Source: Escherichia boydii
GTDB taxonomy: Bacteria; Pseudomonadota; Gammaproteobacteria; Enterobacterales; Enterobacteriaceae
Direction of reading: 5' to 3'
NCBI GenBank assembly: GCA_041890495.1
Contig: CP169086.1
Span: 3,038,001-3,102,000, forward strand
Length of the DNA: 64,000 nt
The position numbers and the translations under genes are program-made. The number at the start of each line of letters is the position of its first letter. The first letter of the stretch is position 1. Positions 40,402 through 49,099 of the stretch are shown piece after piece. The notes below the pieces were generated by a model that worked only from the letters and a program-made list of their open reading frames with translations, was not told the origin of the DNA and did no database searches.

Positions 40402-41313
40402 ATGGAACGAAAACCCACTCTGGTTGTGGCCCTCGGCGGCAACGCGCTGCTCAAGCGCGGCGAGCCGCTGGAAGCGGAGATTCAGCGCCAGAACATCGAG
40501 CAGGCCGCCCGCACCATCGCCGGATTAACAGAACAGTGGCGCGTGGTGCTGGTACACGGCAACGGCCCGCAGGTCGGGCTGCTGGCGCTGCAGAACAGCG
40601 CCTACGACAAAGTCACGCCCTACCCGCTGGACGTTCTCGGCGCCGAAAGCCAGGGAATGATCGGCTACATGCTCCAGCAGGCGCTGAAAAACAATCTTCC
40701 GCAGCGCGAGGTAAGCGTCCTGCTCACGCAGGTAGAAGTGGACGCCGCCGACCCGGCCTTCAGCAACCCTACCAAGTACATCGGCCCGGTCTACAGCGAA
40801 GCACAGGCAAAAACGCTGGCCGCGGAGAAAGGCTGGGTGTTTAAGGCCGACGGGAAGTACTTCCGCCGCGTGGTGCCGTCTCCTCAGCCGAAGCGCATTG
40901 TCGAGAGCGACGCCATCACGGCGCTGATCCAGCGTGACCACCTGGTGATCTGCAACGGCGGCGGCGGCGTGCCGGTGGTGGAAAACGCCAACGGCTATCG
41001 CGGGATCGAGGCGGTAATCGACAAAGACCTCTCCGCCGCCCTGCTGGCGCGCCAGATCGAGGCCGATGCCCTGCTGATACTGACCGATGCCGACGCGGTG
41101 TACCTCGACTGGGGCAAGCCAACCCAGCGCCCGCTGGCGCAGGTGACGCCGGAACTGCTCAGGGGCATGCAGTTCGACGCCGGATCGATGGGGCCGAAAG
41201 TGGCCGCCTGCCGCGAGTTTGTTGAAGCCTGCAGCGGAATAGCCGGGATCGGCGCGCTGGCCGACGGCGCGGAGATCCTCGCGGGCGAGAAAGGCACGTT
41301 GATTCGTAACTGA
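40402..41313 (+). CDS. arcC: Carbamate kinase ArcC
   Basis: A 303-residue amino-acid-kinase-fold enzyme that makes ATP from carbamoyl phosphate. The N-terminal VALGGNALLKRGEPLEAE and VLVHGNGPQVGLL bind phosphate; VICNGGGGVPVVEN and LILTDADAVYLDWGKP are typical of the family; GSMGPKVAACREFVE lies near the C-terminus. It is 10 bp after arcA with AAAGGAGCC upstream of the ATG. Length is normal and all family motifs are intact. Confidence 0.96.
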   Translation: MERKPTLVVALGGNALLKRGEPLEAEIQRQNIEQAARTIAGLTEQWRVVLVHGNGPQVGLLALQNSAYDKVTPYPLDVLGAESQGMIGYMLQQALKNNLPQREVSVLLTQVEVDAADPAFSNPTKYIGPVYSEAQAKTLAAEKGWVFKADGKYFRRVVPSPQPKRIVESDAITALIQRDHLVICNGGGGVPVVENANGYRGIEAVIDKDLSAALLARQIEADALLILTDADAVYLDWGKPTQRPLAQVTPELLRGMQFDAGSMGPKVAACREFVEACSGIAGIGALADGAEILAGEKGTLIRN

Positions 41314-41339
41314 ACACTCATTTTAAAAAGGATTTACCC

Positions 41340-42344
41340 ATGACCATCAACCTGAAAAACCGCAACTTCCTGAAACTACTGGACTACACCCCGGCGGAGA
41401 TCCAGTACCTGATCGACCTTGCCATAGAGCTGAAGGCCGCCAAAAAAGCCGGACGCGAGAAGCAAACCCTGGTCGGGAAAAACATCGCCCTGATCTTTGA
41501 AAAAACCTCCACCCGCACCCGCTGCGCCTTTGAAGTGGGCGCGTTCGATCAGGGCGCACAGGTGACCTATCTCGGCCCAAGCGGATCGCAGATTGGCCAT
41601 AAAGAGTCGATGAAAGACACCGCCCGCGTGCTGGGCCGCATGTATGACGGCATCGAGTACCGCGGCTACGGCCAGGCCATCGTTGAAGAGCTGGGCGAGT
41701 ACGCGGGCGTGCCGGTGTGGAACGGCCTGACCGACGAGTTCCACCCAACCCAAATCCTCGCCGACCTGATGACCATGCTGGAGCACTCCCCGGGCAAAAC
41801 CCTGCCGGAGCTGAGCTTTGCCTATCTAGGCGACGCGCGCAACAACATGGGCAACTCGCTGATGGTTGGCGCGGCCAAGATGGGGATGGATATCCGCCTC
41901 GTCGCGCCGAAATCCTTCTGGCCGGAAGCGGGGCTGGTTGAGCAGTGCCGCGCCATCGCGAAAGAGACGGGCGCGCGCATCACCCTCACCGACGACGTGG
42001 AAGAAGGCGTGCAGGGGACCGATTTCCTCTACACCGACGTGTGGGTCTCCATGGGCGAGCCGAAGGAAGCCTGGGCCGAGCGCGTCAGCCTGATGAAGCC
42101 GTATCAGATTAACGCCCAGGTGATGAAGGCCACCGGCAACCCGAACGTCAAGTTCATGCACTGCCTGCCGGCGTTCCACAACGAGCACACCAAAGTGGGT
42201 CGCGAGATCGAGATGGCGTACGGGCTGAAGGGGCTGGAGGTGACGGAAGAGGTCTTCGAATCACCAAACTCCATCGTCTTCGACGAAGCAGAGAACCGCA
42301 TGCACACCATTAAAGCGGTCATGGTGGCGACACTCGGCGACTAA
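41340..42344 (+). CDS. arcB: Catabolic ornithine carbamoyltransferase ArcB
   Basis: A 334-residue OTC. STRTRCAFEVGAFDQGA binds carbamoyl phosphate, FHPTQILAD and DAGDARNN-like FAYLGDARNNMGN follow, and HCLPAFHNEHT holds the ornithine-site Cys. Position between arcC and the transporter indicates the catabolic direction (citrulline to ornithine plus carbamoyl phosphate). With argI broken as written, this gene could be the only intact OTC in the window. It ends KAVMVATLGD. Confidence 0.95.
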   Translation: MTINLKNRNFLKLLDYTPAEIQYLIDLAIELKAAKKAGREKQTLVGKNIALIFEKTSTRTRCAFEVGAFDQGAQVTYLGPSGSQIGHKESMKDTARVLGRMYDGIEYRGYGQAIVEELGEYAGVPVWNGLTDEFHPTQILADLMTMLEHSPGKTLPELSFAYLGDARNNMGNSLMVGAAKMGMDIRLVAPKSFWPEAGLVEQCRAIAKETGARITLTDDVEEGVQGTDFLYTDVWVSMGEPKEAWAERVSLMKPYQINAQVMKATGNPNVKFMHCLPAFHNEHTKVGREIEMAYGLKGLEVTEEVFESPNSIVFDEAENRMHTIKAVMVATLGD

Positions 42345-42390
42345 TCACCGCCCGGCGCGCCGCGGGTGCGCCGGGTTTAAGGAGAACATC

Positions 42391-43794
42391 ATGGGCAAGT
42401 TTAAGTTTCCCTCCGCTTACACCATTCTCTTTTTTCTGATTGCCGTTGTGGCGGCGCTGAGCTGGGTCGTTCCGGCCGGTCAGTACCAGATGGCGATGAA
42501 CGACACCCTCGGTAAAGAAGTCCCGATTGCCGGAACGTACGCGCACGTGGCGGCACATCCGCAGGGGCTGGTTTCCGTCCTGATGGCGCCCATCGCCGGG
42601 CTGTACGATCCGGTTTCCGGCCAGGCCGGGGCGATCGACGTGGCGCTGTTTATTCTGATCATCGGAGGATTTCTCGGGATCGTCACCAAAACCGGGGCGA
42701 TTGACGCCGGGATCGAGCGAGTCACCACCCGGCTGCGCGGACGCGAGGAGTGGATGATCCCGATCCTGATGGCGCTCTTTGCCGCGGGCGGCACCATTTA
42801 CGGCATGGCCGAAGAGTCGCTGCCGTTCTACACCTTGCTGGTACCGGTGATGCTGGCTGCCCGGTTCGATCCGGTGGTCGCCGCCTCCACCGTGCTGCTC
42901 GGCGCGGGGATCGGCACGCTGGGTTCCACCATTAACCCGTTTGCCACGGTCATCGCCGCCAACGCCGCCGGGATCCCCTTTACCAACGGCATCGCCCTGC
43001 GCGTGGCGCTGCTGGTCATCGGCTGGATCATCTGCGTGGCGTGGGTGATGCGCTATGCCCGCAAGGTGCGCCAGGATCCGTCCCTCTCTATCGTCGCAGA
43101 CAAACAGGAAGAGAACCGCGCCCATTTCCTCGGCGACAAGGGCGAACAGTCGCTGGAATTTACCCCGGTGCGCAAAATCATCCTGGTGATTTTTGCCCTC
43201 GCCTTCGCGGTGATGATTTACGGCGTGGCGGTGCTGGGCTGGTGGATGGCGGAGATTTCGGCGGTGTTTCTCGCCAGCGCGATTCTCGTCGGCCTGATCG
43301 CCCGCATGAGCGAAGAGGAGTTGACGTCGACGTTTATCAACGGCGCGCGAGATTTGCTGGGCGTCGCGCTGATTATCGGCATCGCGCGCGGTATCGTAGT
43401 CATTATGGATAAGGGCATGATTACCCACACCATTTTGCACAGCGCGGAAGGGCTGGTCAGCGGGTTGTCCACGGTGGCGTTTATCAACGTGATGTACTGG
43501 CTGGAGGTCGTGCTGTCGTTTCTTGTGCCTTCTTCATCCGGCCTGGCCGTTCTGACGATGCCGATCATGGCACCGCTTGCCGATTTCGCTAACGTCAACC
43601 GCGACCTGGTGGTTACGGCTTACCAGTCGGCCTCCGGCATCGTTAACCTGGTCACTCCCACCTCTGCCGTCGTGATGGGCGGGCTGGCTATCGCCCGGGT
43701 ACCTTACGTGCGCTATCTGAAATGGGTGGCGCCGCTGCTGGCGATCCTGACGATAGTGATTATGGTGGCGTTAAGTCTGGGGGCGTTGTTGTAA
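42391..43794 (+). CDS. YfcC-family permease, probable arginine/ornithine exchanger
   Basis: A 467-residue membrane protein of the YfcC/DcuC-like family with about twelve helices. It starts FPSAYTILFFLIAVVAALSWVVPAGQY; hairpin-like loops GTIYGMAEESLPFYTLLVPVMLA and VPSSSGLAVLTMPIMAPLADF are characteristic. No similarity to ArcD-type APC transporters is seen, but its place in the arc operon points to arginine uptake in exchange for ornithine. It starts after TTAAGGAGAACATC. A REP unit follows. Confidence 0.85.
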   Translation: MGKFKFPSAYTILFFLIAVVAALSWVVPAGQYQMAMNDTLGKEVPIAGTYAHVAAHPQGLVSVLMAPIAGLYDPVSGQAGAIDVALFILIIGGFLGIVTKTGAIDAGIERVTTRLRGREEWMIPILMALFAAGGTIYGMAEESLPFYTLLVPVMLAARFDPVVAASTVLLGAGIGTLGSTINPFATVIAANAAGIPFTNGIALRVALLVIGWIICVAWVMRYARKVRQDPSLSIVADKQEENRAHFLGDKGEQSLEFTPVRKIILVIFALAFAVMIYGVAVLGWWMAEISAVFLASAILVGLIARMSEEELTSTFINGARDLLGVALIIGIARGIVVIMDKGMITHTILHSAEGLVSGLSTVAFINVMYWLEVVLSFLVPSSSGLAVLTMPIMAPLADFANVNRDLVVTAYQSASGIVNLVTPTSAVVMGGLAIARVPYVRYLKWVAPLLAILTIVIMVALSLGALL

Positions 43795-43797
43795 TTT

Positions 43798-43827
43798 GCC
43801 GGATGGCGCTGCGCTTATCCGGCCTAC
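43798..43827. repeat. Single REP unit
   Basis: GCCGGATGGCG...CCGGCCTAC, a standard REP palindrome between the permease and argR-like genes. Confidence 0.85.
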
Positions 43828-43865
43828 GGATCGGTGCGGTGTCACCGGTTATTTCGGGAACTGAT

Positions 43866-44354
43866 ATGGGAAACATGATGGATTACGAAGAGTACTCTCC
43901 CAAAGAACAACTGCAGCTCACGGTGTGCCAGCGTTTGATCGCCGAAAAGAGTTATCTTTCGCAGGAAGAAATTCGCCGCGACCTGCAGGAGAGAGGGTTT
44001 GACAGCATCAGCCAGTCGACCGTTTCGCGATTGCTGAAGTTGCTCGGAGTCATAAAAATTCGAAATGCCAAAGGGCTAAAGATTTATTCGTTGAATCCCC
44101 AGCTGCGCCCTGCCCCCGATGCTGCACGTACCGTTTCGGAAATGGTGGTGAGCGTCGAGCATAATAGCGAGTTTATCCTTGTCCATACCGTCGCCGGATA
44201 TGGCCGCGCGGTGGCGCGTATTCTGGATTATCACCAGCTTCCGGAAATATTAGGCGTGGTGGCCGGCAGCAGTATCGTCTGGGTCGCCCCCCGGGTGGTG
44301 AAGCGCACCGCGCTGGTGCATAAGCAAATTAATTATTTACTCAGAACGAATTAA
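43866..44354 (+). CDS. ArgR-family arginine repressor paralogue of the arc operon
   Basis: A 162-residue ArgR. The N-terminal winged helix holds KSYLSQEEIRRDLQERGFDSISQSTVSRLLKLLGVIKIRN. The C-terminal hexamerisation/arginine-binding domain has VHTVAGYGRAVARILDYHQLPEILGVVAGSSIVWVAP, though the usual GTIAGDDT loop is altered to GVVAGSSI. This suggests changed ligand binding compared with housekeeping ArgR. It is the last gene of the arc cluster, as in the Salmonella STM4463-4467 locus, and probably tunes that operon. Start 43866 or 43875; both are possible. Confidence 0.85.
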   Translation: MGNMMDYEEYSPKEQLQLTVCQRLIAEKSYLSQEEIRRDLQERGFDSISQSTVSRLLKLLGVIKIRNAKGLKIYSLNPQLRPAPDAARTVSEMVVSVEHNSEFILVHTVAGYGRAVARILDYHQLPEILGVVAGSSIVWVAPRVVKRTALVHKQINYLLRTN

Positions 44355-44401
44355 TATTCATAAAGAACCGTTTGCATTGAGTAAAGCGTGCATTAAATCG
44401 C

Positions 44402-44429
44402 TTGATCCGAAAAGCGAGCTGCGTATAAT
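44402..44429 (+). promoter_or_regulatory. pyrBI promoter
   Basis: TTGATC (44402-44407) and a perfect TATAAT (44424-44429) with 16-bp spacing lie just before the pyrL leader. Confidence 0.75.
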
Positions 44430-44454
44430 GCCGGACAATTTGCCGGGAGGATGT

Positions 44455-44589
44455 ATGGTTCAGTGTGTTCGACATTTTGTCTTACCGCGTCTGAAAAAAG
44501 ACGCTGGCCTGCCGTTTTTCTTCCCGTTGATCACCCATTCCCAGCCCCTCAATCGAGGGGCTTTTTTTTGCCCAGGCGTCAGGAGATAA
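44455..44589 (+). CDS. pyrL: pyrBI operon leader peptide PyrL
   Basis: A 44-codon leader starting MVQCVRHFVLPRLKKDAG and ending FFCPGVRR. It agrees with E. coli PyrL at every residue I recall. Translation coupled to transcription through the U-rich pause region decides whether RNA polymerase passes the attenuator within the ORF: with low UTP the polymerase pauses, the ribosome catches up and blocks the hairpin. It ends 3 bp before pyrB. Confidence 0.95.
   Translation: MVQCVRHFVLPRLKKDAGLPFFFPLITHSQPLNRGAFFCPGVRR
44543..44569 (+). terminator. pyrBI UTP-sensitive attenuator
   Basis: AGCCCCTC-AATC-GAGGGGCT followed by a run of T, inside pyrL. This is the classical attenuator hairpin. Confidence 0.95.
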
Positions 44590-44592
44590 AAG

Positions 44593-45528
44593 ATGGCTAA
44601 TCCGCTATATCAGAAACATATCATTTCCATAAACGACCTTAGTCGCGATGACCTTAATCTGGTGCTGGCGACAGCGGCGAAACTGAAAGCAAACCCGCAA
44701 CCAGAGCTGTTGAAGCACAAAGTCATTGCCAGCTGTTTCTTCGAAGCCTCTACCCGTACCCGCCTCTCTTTCGAAACTTCCATGCACCGCCTGGGTGCCA
44801 GCGTGGTGGGCTTTTCCGACAGCGCCAATACATCACTGGGTAAAAAGGGCGAAACGCTGGCCGATACCATTTCGGTTATCAGCACTTACGTTGATGCGAT
44901 AGTGATGCGTCATCCGCAGGAAGGTGCGGCGCGCCTGGCCACCGAGTTTTCCGGCAATGTACCGGTACTGAATGCCGGTGATGGCTCCAACCAACATCCG
45001 ACGCAAACCTTGCTGGACTTATTCACTATTCAGGAAACCCAGGGGCGTCTGGACAATCTCCACGTCGCAATGGTTGGTGACCTGAAATATGGCCGCACCG
45101 TTCACTCCCTGACTCAGGCGTTAGCGAAGTTCGACGGCAACCGTTTTTACTTCATCGCGCCGGACGCGCTGGCAATGCCGCAATACATTCTGGATATGCT
45201 CGATGAAAAAGGGATCGCATGGAGTCTGCACAGCTCTATTGAAGAAGTGATGGCGGAAGTTGACATCCTGTACATGACCCGCGTGCAAAAAGAGCGTCTG
45301 GACCCGTCCGAGTACGCCAACGTGAAAGCGCAGTTTGTTCTTCGCGCCAGCGATCTCCACAACGCCAAAGCCAATATGAAAGTACTGCATCCGCTGCCGC
45401 GTGTTGATGAGATTGCGACGGATGTTGATAAAACGCCACACGCCTGGTACTTCCAGCAGGCAGGCAACGGGATTTTCGCTCGCCAGGCGTTACTGGCACT
45501 GGTTCTGAATCGCGATCTGGTACTGTAA
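44593..45528 (+). CDS. pyrB: Aspartate carbamoyltransferase catalytic chain PyrB
   Basis: A 311-residue ATCase catalytic chain, first committed step of pyrimidine synthesis. [16 protein letters not shown] binds carbamoyl phosphate, MRHPQEG and [13 protein letters not shown] follow, and [10 protein letters not shown] and HPLPRVDEI bind aspartate. Every residue I can recall of the K-12 protein is the same, which is unusual for Enterobacter. It is followed 12 bp later by pyrI, and the chains assemble into the c6r6 holoenzyme. Confidence 0.97.
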
Positions 45529-45540
45529 GGGGAAATAGAG

Positions 45541-46002
45541 ATGACACACGATAATAAATTGCAGGTTGAAGCTATTAAACGCGGCACGGTAATTGACCAT
45601 ATCCCCGCCCAGATCGGTTTTAAGCTGTTGAGTCTGTTCAAGCTGACCGAAACGGATCAGCGCATCACCATCGGTCTGAACCTGCCTTCTGGCGAGATGG
45701 GCCGCAAAGATCTGATCAAAATCGAAAATACCTTTTTGAGTGAAGATCAAGTAGATCAACTGGCATTGTATGCGCCGCAAGCCACGGTTAACCGTATCGA
45801 CAACTATGAAGTGGTGGGTAAATCGCGCCCAAGTCTGCCGGAGCGCATCGACAATGTGCTGGTCTGCCCGAACAGCAACTGTATCAGCCATGCCGAACCG
45901 GTTTCTTCCAGCTTTGCCGTGCGAAAACGCGCCAATGACATCGCGCTCAAATGCAAATACTGTGAAAAAGAGTTTTCCCATAATGTGGTGCTGGCCAATT
46001 AA
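45541..46002 (+). CDS. pyrI: Aspartate carbamoyltransferase regulatory chain PyrI
   Basis: A 153-residue regulatory chain that binds CTP/UTP/ATP through the N-terminal domain ([16 protein letters not shown]). A C-terminal zinc site is formed by four Cys in VCPNSNCIS and [10 protein letters not shown] (about 109, 114, 138, 141). The sequence agrees with E. coli PyrI as I recall it. GGGGAAATAG precedes the ATG. A strong terminator follows. Confidence 0.97.
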
Positions 46003-46016
46003 TTGCGGTTGGTAAT

Positions 46017-46050
46017 AAAAGTCTGGCTCCCTATAATGAGCCAGACTTTT
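46017..46050 (+). terminator. Terminator after pyrI
   Basis: AAAAGTCTGGCT (46017-46028) pairs with AGCCAGACTTTT (46039-46050). The loop carries TATAAT (46032-46037), possibly part of the ridA promoter. Confidence 0.9.
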
Positions 46051-46074
46051 TACCGCTGTAATAAAGGAGAAATC

Positions 46075-46461
46075 ATGAGCAAAACTATCGCGACGGAAAA
46101 TGCACCGGCAGCTATCGGTCCTTACGTACAGGGCGTTGATCTGGGCAATATGATCATCACCTCCGGTCAGATCCCGGTAAATCCGAAAACGGGCGAAGTA
46201 CCGGCAGACGTCGCTGCACAGGTACGTCAGTCGCTGGATAACGTAAAAGCGATCGTCGAAGCCGCTGGCCTGAAAGTGGGCGACATCGTTAAAACCACCG
46301 TGTTTGTGAAAGATCTGAACGACTTCGCAACCGTAAACGCCACTTACGAAGCCTTCTTCACCGAACACAACGCCACCTTCCCGGCACGTTCTTGCGTTGA
46401 AGTTGCCCGTCTGCCGAAAGACGTGAAGATTGAGATCGAAGCGATCGCTGTTCGTCGCTAA
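46075..46461 (+). CDS. ridA: 2-iminobutanoate/2-iminopropanoate deaminase RidA
   Basis: A 128-residue YjgF/RidA trimeric enzyme that clears reactive enamine/imine intermediates. It shows APAAIGPYVQGVDLGNMIITSGQIP, and the essential Arg in FPARSCVEVARLP (about 105). Only one difference from the E. coli protein is apparent from memory (Val in AAQVRQSL). AAAGGAGAAATC precedes ATG 46075. It is a separate unit between two terminators. Confidence 0.96.
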   Translation: MSKTIATENAPAAIGPYVQGVDLGNMIITSGQIPVNPKTGEVPADVAAQVRQSLDNVKAIVEAAGLKVGDIVKTTVFVKDLNDFATVNATYEAFFTEHNATFPARSCVEVARLPKDVKIEIEAIAVRR

Positions 46462-46478
46462 TTCGCTTTGTCGACAAT

Positions 46479-46505
46479 AAGGCAGCCTGGGGCTGCCTTT
46501 TTTTT
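46479..46505. terminator. Terminator shared by ridA and the hexosaminidase gene
   Basis: AAGGCAGCC-TGG-GGCTGCCTT followed by a T-run on the plus strand; it lies between the converging genes. Confidence 0.9.
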
Positions 46506-46513
46506 ATGGCCCG

Positions 46514-48898
46514 CTACTGATTCCGCGTGGCGCGAAGCAGCGTCTCCAGCGGATAAACCGCAGCAATCACCACTTCGTCCTGCACCTTCGCCGCGTTATC
46601 CAGCTCGCTCTGAATCGAGGCGATCTCCTTGTCATCCAGCGTGCCCTGACGCGCCACCAGATCCGTCAGCCGAAGGCCAATGGAGGCGAGCTTATCCACC
46701 TCCTGGATCACCGGCTTCATCGCCTTCAGCTGATAGCTGTTTTCGCTTAAGGCCAGCGCGTCGCTGGTATTGCTCTGCCAGCGGTTAAAGACGTGGCGCA
46801 GGGCGTCGGCGCTTTCCGTGTCTTCCGCATCGCTTACCAGACGGTCCGCCCATTTGTGCATCTGGCGCACGGTGGCGCTTTCGGCGTTTAGCGTATCGGC
46901 GAAGCGGTTGAGCGGCTCGAACTGATGATAGTTTCCGGCCTGGAACTTCAGATGCTGGCGGGTGTAATACTGAGCCGGTTCCACCGCCTGAGCGAGGATC
47001 TGCAGCGGCAGGGTGTCGGCATTACCGGCAAGGCGCGTGAACTGCACCTGCTGCTGGGTATGCTGCTGCAGCCCGACCGACACCGTCGACCAGCTGTCCA
47101 TCGCCTGCAGTCGGGTGTACATGTTGTCGACGTCGTTGACGTCCTGCGCGGACCACAGCCGCTCCGCCACCGCAAAGGTGCGCGGCCACAGGCGGATATC
47201 CAGCACCGGCGCCATCACGTTTTCCGCCCACAGCGCCGCTTCGCCGCCGAGCAGGTTGGCCTGATTCGCCACGTCCGGCACGACGGGCGGAACGCCTTTC
47301 GGCACGTCGTCCAGACGCGTGCCGCTAATCGGGTAGCGCGTATTTCCGACAAGGAAATAGCCGGAGAGTTTATCGTTATCGACGGTGACCACCGGGCGCG
47401 TTTCGCCCATCCACGTATCGACGGTAAACGTGACCTGGCTGTCATCGCGCCATTCGATGTTCTGCACCGCGCGGCGGGATTTCCCGGCAAAATCAATAAA
47501 CCCGCGCCACCCGGCATCCCCTTTCACCAGCGTGAAGCTCCCCTCCACCGGCTTGCCCTTCAGGCGCGGCATGGAAAAGGCCCAGCTCTGGGCGCTGTCG
47601 GTATCCGCTATCACATCAACGCCGTTTAACCCCTGCGGGACGATCTCGTTGCGGTAGTGATAGGCGGTGGACTGGGGCTGGTCGAGATAAAAGCCGGTCG
47701 ACAGAATGCCCTTGTAGCCGTTCTGCGCCACCTGCCCCAGCGCGTCCTGCCCTTGCCAGGACTGGATCAGAATGCTTTTCGGTAAGTCAGGATGGTAGAT
47801 CTCGTCCCAGCCCACCATCTGGCGGTGATGCTTTTCGAGGATCGTTTCCAGCCTGCGGTTGAAGTACGCCTGCAGCGCGTGGCTGTCCGCCAGCCTGTTG
47901 TCGCGCATAAACTGCTGGATGGCCGGGTTCGCTTTCCACTGGCTGTCGTCCACCTCATCTCCGCCGATGTGCAGATACGGATCGGGGAAGATCGCCGCCA
48001 GTTCGCTGACCATCGCGTCGGCAAACGCGTAGGTTGCGTCTTTGGAGGGATCGAGAACCGGCTTCAGCACGCCCCAGTGGCGCTCCATGGCGTACGGCCC
48101 CGGCGCGCTCATCAGCTCCGGGTAGGCCACGGCAATCGCCGAGGCGTGGCCCGGCATGTCGATTTCCGGCACCACGCGAATGCCGCGCTCGGTAGCGTAA
48201 CGCACCACCTCACGCATCTGTTCAGGCGTGTAGAACAGCCCGTCGCTGGCAAGCTGCGTCAGCTTAGGATAGCGCTTCGAGCTGAAGCGCCAGCCCTGGT
48301 CGTCGGTCAGGTGCCAGTGCAGAACGTTGAGCTTCGCCGCGGCCATGCCGTCGATCTGACGTTTGATATCCGGCAGCGGGATAAAGTGACGTGCCGAATC
48401 GAGCAGCAGCCCGCGCCACGGGAAGCGCGGCGAATCTTCAATGGTAACCCACGGCAGAGAGGTGTTTTCCGCGCCGTTCTGCATCAGCTGGAGCAGGGTT
48501 TCCATGGCGCGCAGCGCGCCGAAGCGGGTATTTGCGGAGATATCGACGCCGTTGGCATCCACCGTGAGCTTATAGCTTTCATCGCTGTCCGGCAGCGGCT
48601 GCGGCTTCACCTTTTTAGCGATGGCGATGCGGATAGTCGGTTTGTCTGGCTTTTCAGCCTGAGGCTGCAGCGTCCAGCCGGTTTGCAGGGCGATGCGCTG
48701 GCGCAGGCGGTTGACGGCGTCACCGAGATCGTCCCCGCTGACGCCAATGGATACGTTGTTGCTGAGCACCAGTGCGCCCTGGGTCGTCGGGCGTTCGACC
48801 TTGGCAGGCCAGGGCATCAAAGGGAGATCCCCTGCCGGGGCGGCAAAGGCAGAGGCGCCGAGCATCAGCCCGGCGGTTAAGAGACTGTACCGTAACAT
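46514..48898 (-). CDS. GH20 beta-N-acetylhexosaminidase, exported
   Basis: A 794-residue exported enzyme with the signal peptide MLRYSLLTAGLMLGASAFAAPA. It has a GH20b domain (to ~150), then the TIM barrel with PRFPWRGLLLDSARHF and WHLTDDQGWR. The catalytic Asp314-Glu315 pair lies in HIGGDEVDDSQW, followed by VGWDEI, WQGQDAL and GGEAALWAEN. C-terminal ~200 residues form a helical extension. It releases GlcNAc from chitobiose or glycan ends through substrate-assisted catalysis, probably in the periplasm. E. coli K-12 has no counterpart here, so this is resident Enterobacter sequence between E. coli-like blocks. Confidence 0.92.
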   Translation of the reverse strand: MLRYSLLTAGLMLGASAFAAPAGDLPLMPWPAKVERPTTQGALVLSNNVSIGVSGDDLGDAVNRLRQRIALQTGWTLQPQAEKPDKPTIRIAIAKKVKPQPLPDSDESYKLTVDANGVDISANTRFGALRAMETLLQLMQNGAENTSLPWVTIEDSPRFPWRGLLLDSARHFIPLPDIKRQIDGMAAAKLNVLHWHLTDDQGWRFSSKRYPKLTQLASDGLFYTPEQMREVVRYATERGIRVVPEIDMPGHASAIAVAYPELMSAPGPYAMERHWGVLKPVLDPSKDATYAFADAMVSELAAIFPDPYLHIGGDEVDDSQWKANPAIQQFMRDNRLADSHALQAYFNRRLETILEKHHRQMVGWDEIYHPDLPKSILIQSWQGQDALGQVAQNGYKGILSTGFYLDQPQSTAYHYRNEIVPQGLNGVDVIADTDSAQSWAFSMPRLKGKPVEGSFTLVKGDAGWRGFIDFAGKSRRAVQNIEWRDDSQVTFTVDTWMGETRPVVTVDNDKLSGYFLVGNTRYPISGTRLDDVPKGVPPVVPDVANQANLLGGEAALWAENVMAPVLDIRLWPRTFAVAERLWSAQDVNDVDNMYTRLQAMDSWSTVSVGLQQHTQQQVQFTRLAGNADTLPLQILAQAVEPAQYYTRQHLKFQAGNYHQFEPLNRFADTLNAESATVRQMHKWADRLVSDAEDTESADALRHVFNRWQSNTSDALALSENSYQLKAMKPVIQEVDKLASIGLRLTDLVARQGTLDDKEIASIQSELDNAAKVQDEVVIAAVYPLETLLRATRNQ

Positions 48899-49020
48899 GA
48901 ATGTTCCTTATCTGACGGGCCAAATAAAGGCAAAACATTCTGTTAACATGCGCTCAATTTGTCGTCAAGCGAATGCGCCGACGGAGATCACAGGTTGTTG
49001 AATTTGAGAGGAAAGCTATT

Positions 49021-49092
49021 GCCGGGTGGCGGCTTCGCCTTACCCGGCCTACGTTCGGATCGTAGGCCGGGTAAGGCGAAGCCGCCACCGGG
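49021..49092. repeat. Long REP inverted pair
   Basis: Two REP units form arms of about 32 bp (49021-49052 and 49061-49092) with one mismatch region, around a 8-nt loop. This can form a very stable hairpin at the ends of the hexosaminidase promoter region and mgtA. Confidence 0.9.
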
Positions 49093-49099
49093 CTTGCCG

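Noticed and set aside
47792..48880. 362-codon plus-strand frame inside the hexosaminidase gene
   Set aside because: The GH20 gene on the other strand has signal peptide and catalytic motifs; this is its complement.
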